Shown here in pieces: positions 8,230-8,687 of a stretch of 8,687 bases of DNA (within the stretch, counting starts at the first letter, position 1; each line of letters begins with the position of its first letter). The translations under genes and the position numbers were made by a program. The notes beneath the pieces were generated by a model. It did not search any database. It was not told the origin of the DNA and saw only the letters and a list, made by a program, of their open reading frames with translations. Source of the DNA: a bacterium (GTDB lineage: Bacteria; CBDUZB01; JAGLHV01); the NCBI GenBank assembly GCA_023132075.1, contig JAGLYT010000052.1:1-8687 (forward strand), written 5' to 3'.

Positions 8230-8687
8230 CTTTCCGGCCAAATTCTCCTCTGTATGAAATTAGTATAAACCTCTCCTTTTCTAAAAAAAGCATTTTCCAT
8301 AACTTTTTGATGAAAAGGAATAGTAGTTTTTATTCCTTCTATTATAAATTCATTTAAAGCTCTCTGCATTCTGCAAATTGCCCCCTGACGGTTATTATCC
8401 AACACTAATAATTTTGCTAACATTGAATCGTAAAAAGGAGGAATTTGATATCCGGAATGTATATGGGTATCAATCCTTATTCCAGGCCCTCCCGGAGAAA
8501 CCAAACCGGTAATCATCCCCGGTGAAGGAACAAAATCCCGTTCAGGATCTTCAGCGTTAATACGACACTCTATCGCATGGCCTTTACACTGTATTTTATC
8601 CTGTTTAATATTTAATTTTTCACCACAAGCTAAACGAATTTGTTCTTTGACCAAGTCAATGCCGGTCACTAATTCGCTTACTGAATG
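8226..8687 (-). CDS. accC: Biotin carboxylase subunit of acetyl-CoA carboxylase, C-terminal part
   Basis: AccC carboxylates biotin on its carrier protein (AccB) using ATP and bicarbonate, the first half-reaction of malonyl-CoA synthesis. The visible 153 residues are the last third of a protein of about 450, and the 5' part is beyond the right edge. The first residue, in HSVSELVTGIDLVKEQ, aligns with the His after catalytic Glu296 of E. coli AccC, where the usual sequence is HPVTE. The visible Arg42 in ECRINAEDP then falls at Arg338, the biotin-site arginine. PSPGMI, the SGYQIPPFYDSMLAKL block and a final FIQRR complete the match. A GTG at 8669 is an internal valine, not a start. Its TGA overlaps the gmhA ATG, an unusual partner for accC, so the operon is probably mixed in function. 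Confidence 0.96.
   Translation of the reverse strand, partial: HSVSELVTGIDLVKEQIRLACGEKLNIKQDKIQCKGHAIECRINAEDPERDFVPSPGMITGLVSPGGPGIRIDTHIHSGYQIPPFYDSMLAKLLVLDNNRQGAICRMQRALNEFIIEGIKTTIPFHQKVMENAFFRKGEVYTNFIQRRIWPER

Noticed and set aside
7712-8257. A 181-codon open frame on the plus strand opposite gmhA, with other plus-strand frames opposite obg, purA and rplU
   Set aside because: Each lies antisense to a well-supported gene, has no recognisable domain and has the low-complexity composition expected of a shadow frame.

Overview
The window is an AT-rich bacterial stretch in which every gene I can support lies on the minus strand, so transcription runs from the right edge to the left edge. 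I see no mobile element, CRISPR array, tRNA or rRNA. The gene density, short spacers and overlapping stop/start codons are those of an ordinary chromosomal housekeeping region. Two ADP-heptose genes (gmhA, rfaE2) point to a diderm (Gram-negative type) bacterium with heptose in LPS or another surface glycan. L27 has no N-terminal Firmicutes-type extension, which also argues against a Firmicute. The lysine- and isoleucine-rich proteins and the gene order would fit an uncultured diderm phylum, but I cannot name the lineage from this sequence.

Right half, in transcription order (8687 down to 2814): the 3' end of accC (biotin carboxylase, fatty acid synthesis), gmhA (sedoheptulose 7-phosphate isomerase), a 117-base gap, rfaE2 (heptose 1-phosphate adenylyltransferase), thiD2 and thiE (pyrimidine kinase and thiamine phosphate synthase), a small membrane protein resembling DUF3307, then purA and purB, the two steps from IMP to AMP. 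Junctions are tight: accC/gmhA share an ATGA, rfaE2/thiD2 overlap by 8 bases and thiD2/thiE by 7. The remaining gaps are 23-29 bases. This looks like one mixed-function operon.

Left half (2813 down to 1): a near-consensus sigma70 promoter lies in the 88-base gap after purB and drives the classic rplU-rpmA-obg-proB cluster (L21, L27, the ribosome-associated GTPase Obg, glutamate 5-kinase). proB runs off the left edge and appears to start at TTG. Between rpmA and obg there is a 16-bp imperfect hairpin followed by eight T residues, a likely intrinsic terminator or attenuator separating high ribosomal protein expression from obg-proB.

The most interesting site is the thiD2/thiE overlap. ThiD2 and ThiE are a single fused protein in many bacteria. 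Here they are two frames, offset so that a -1 shift on an A_AAA_AAG heptamer, inside a run of nine A, would rejoin them exactly into a 367-residue fusion. This could be programmed frameshifting, transcriptional slippage, a recent gene split or a homopolymer sequencing error. Otherwise the genes are recognisable families, and I do not see a clearly new multi-gene system.
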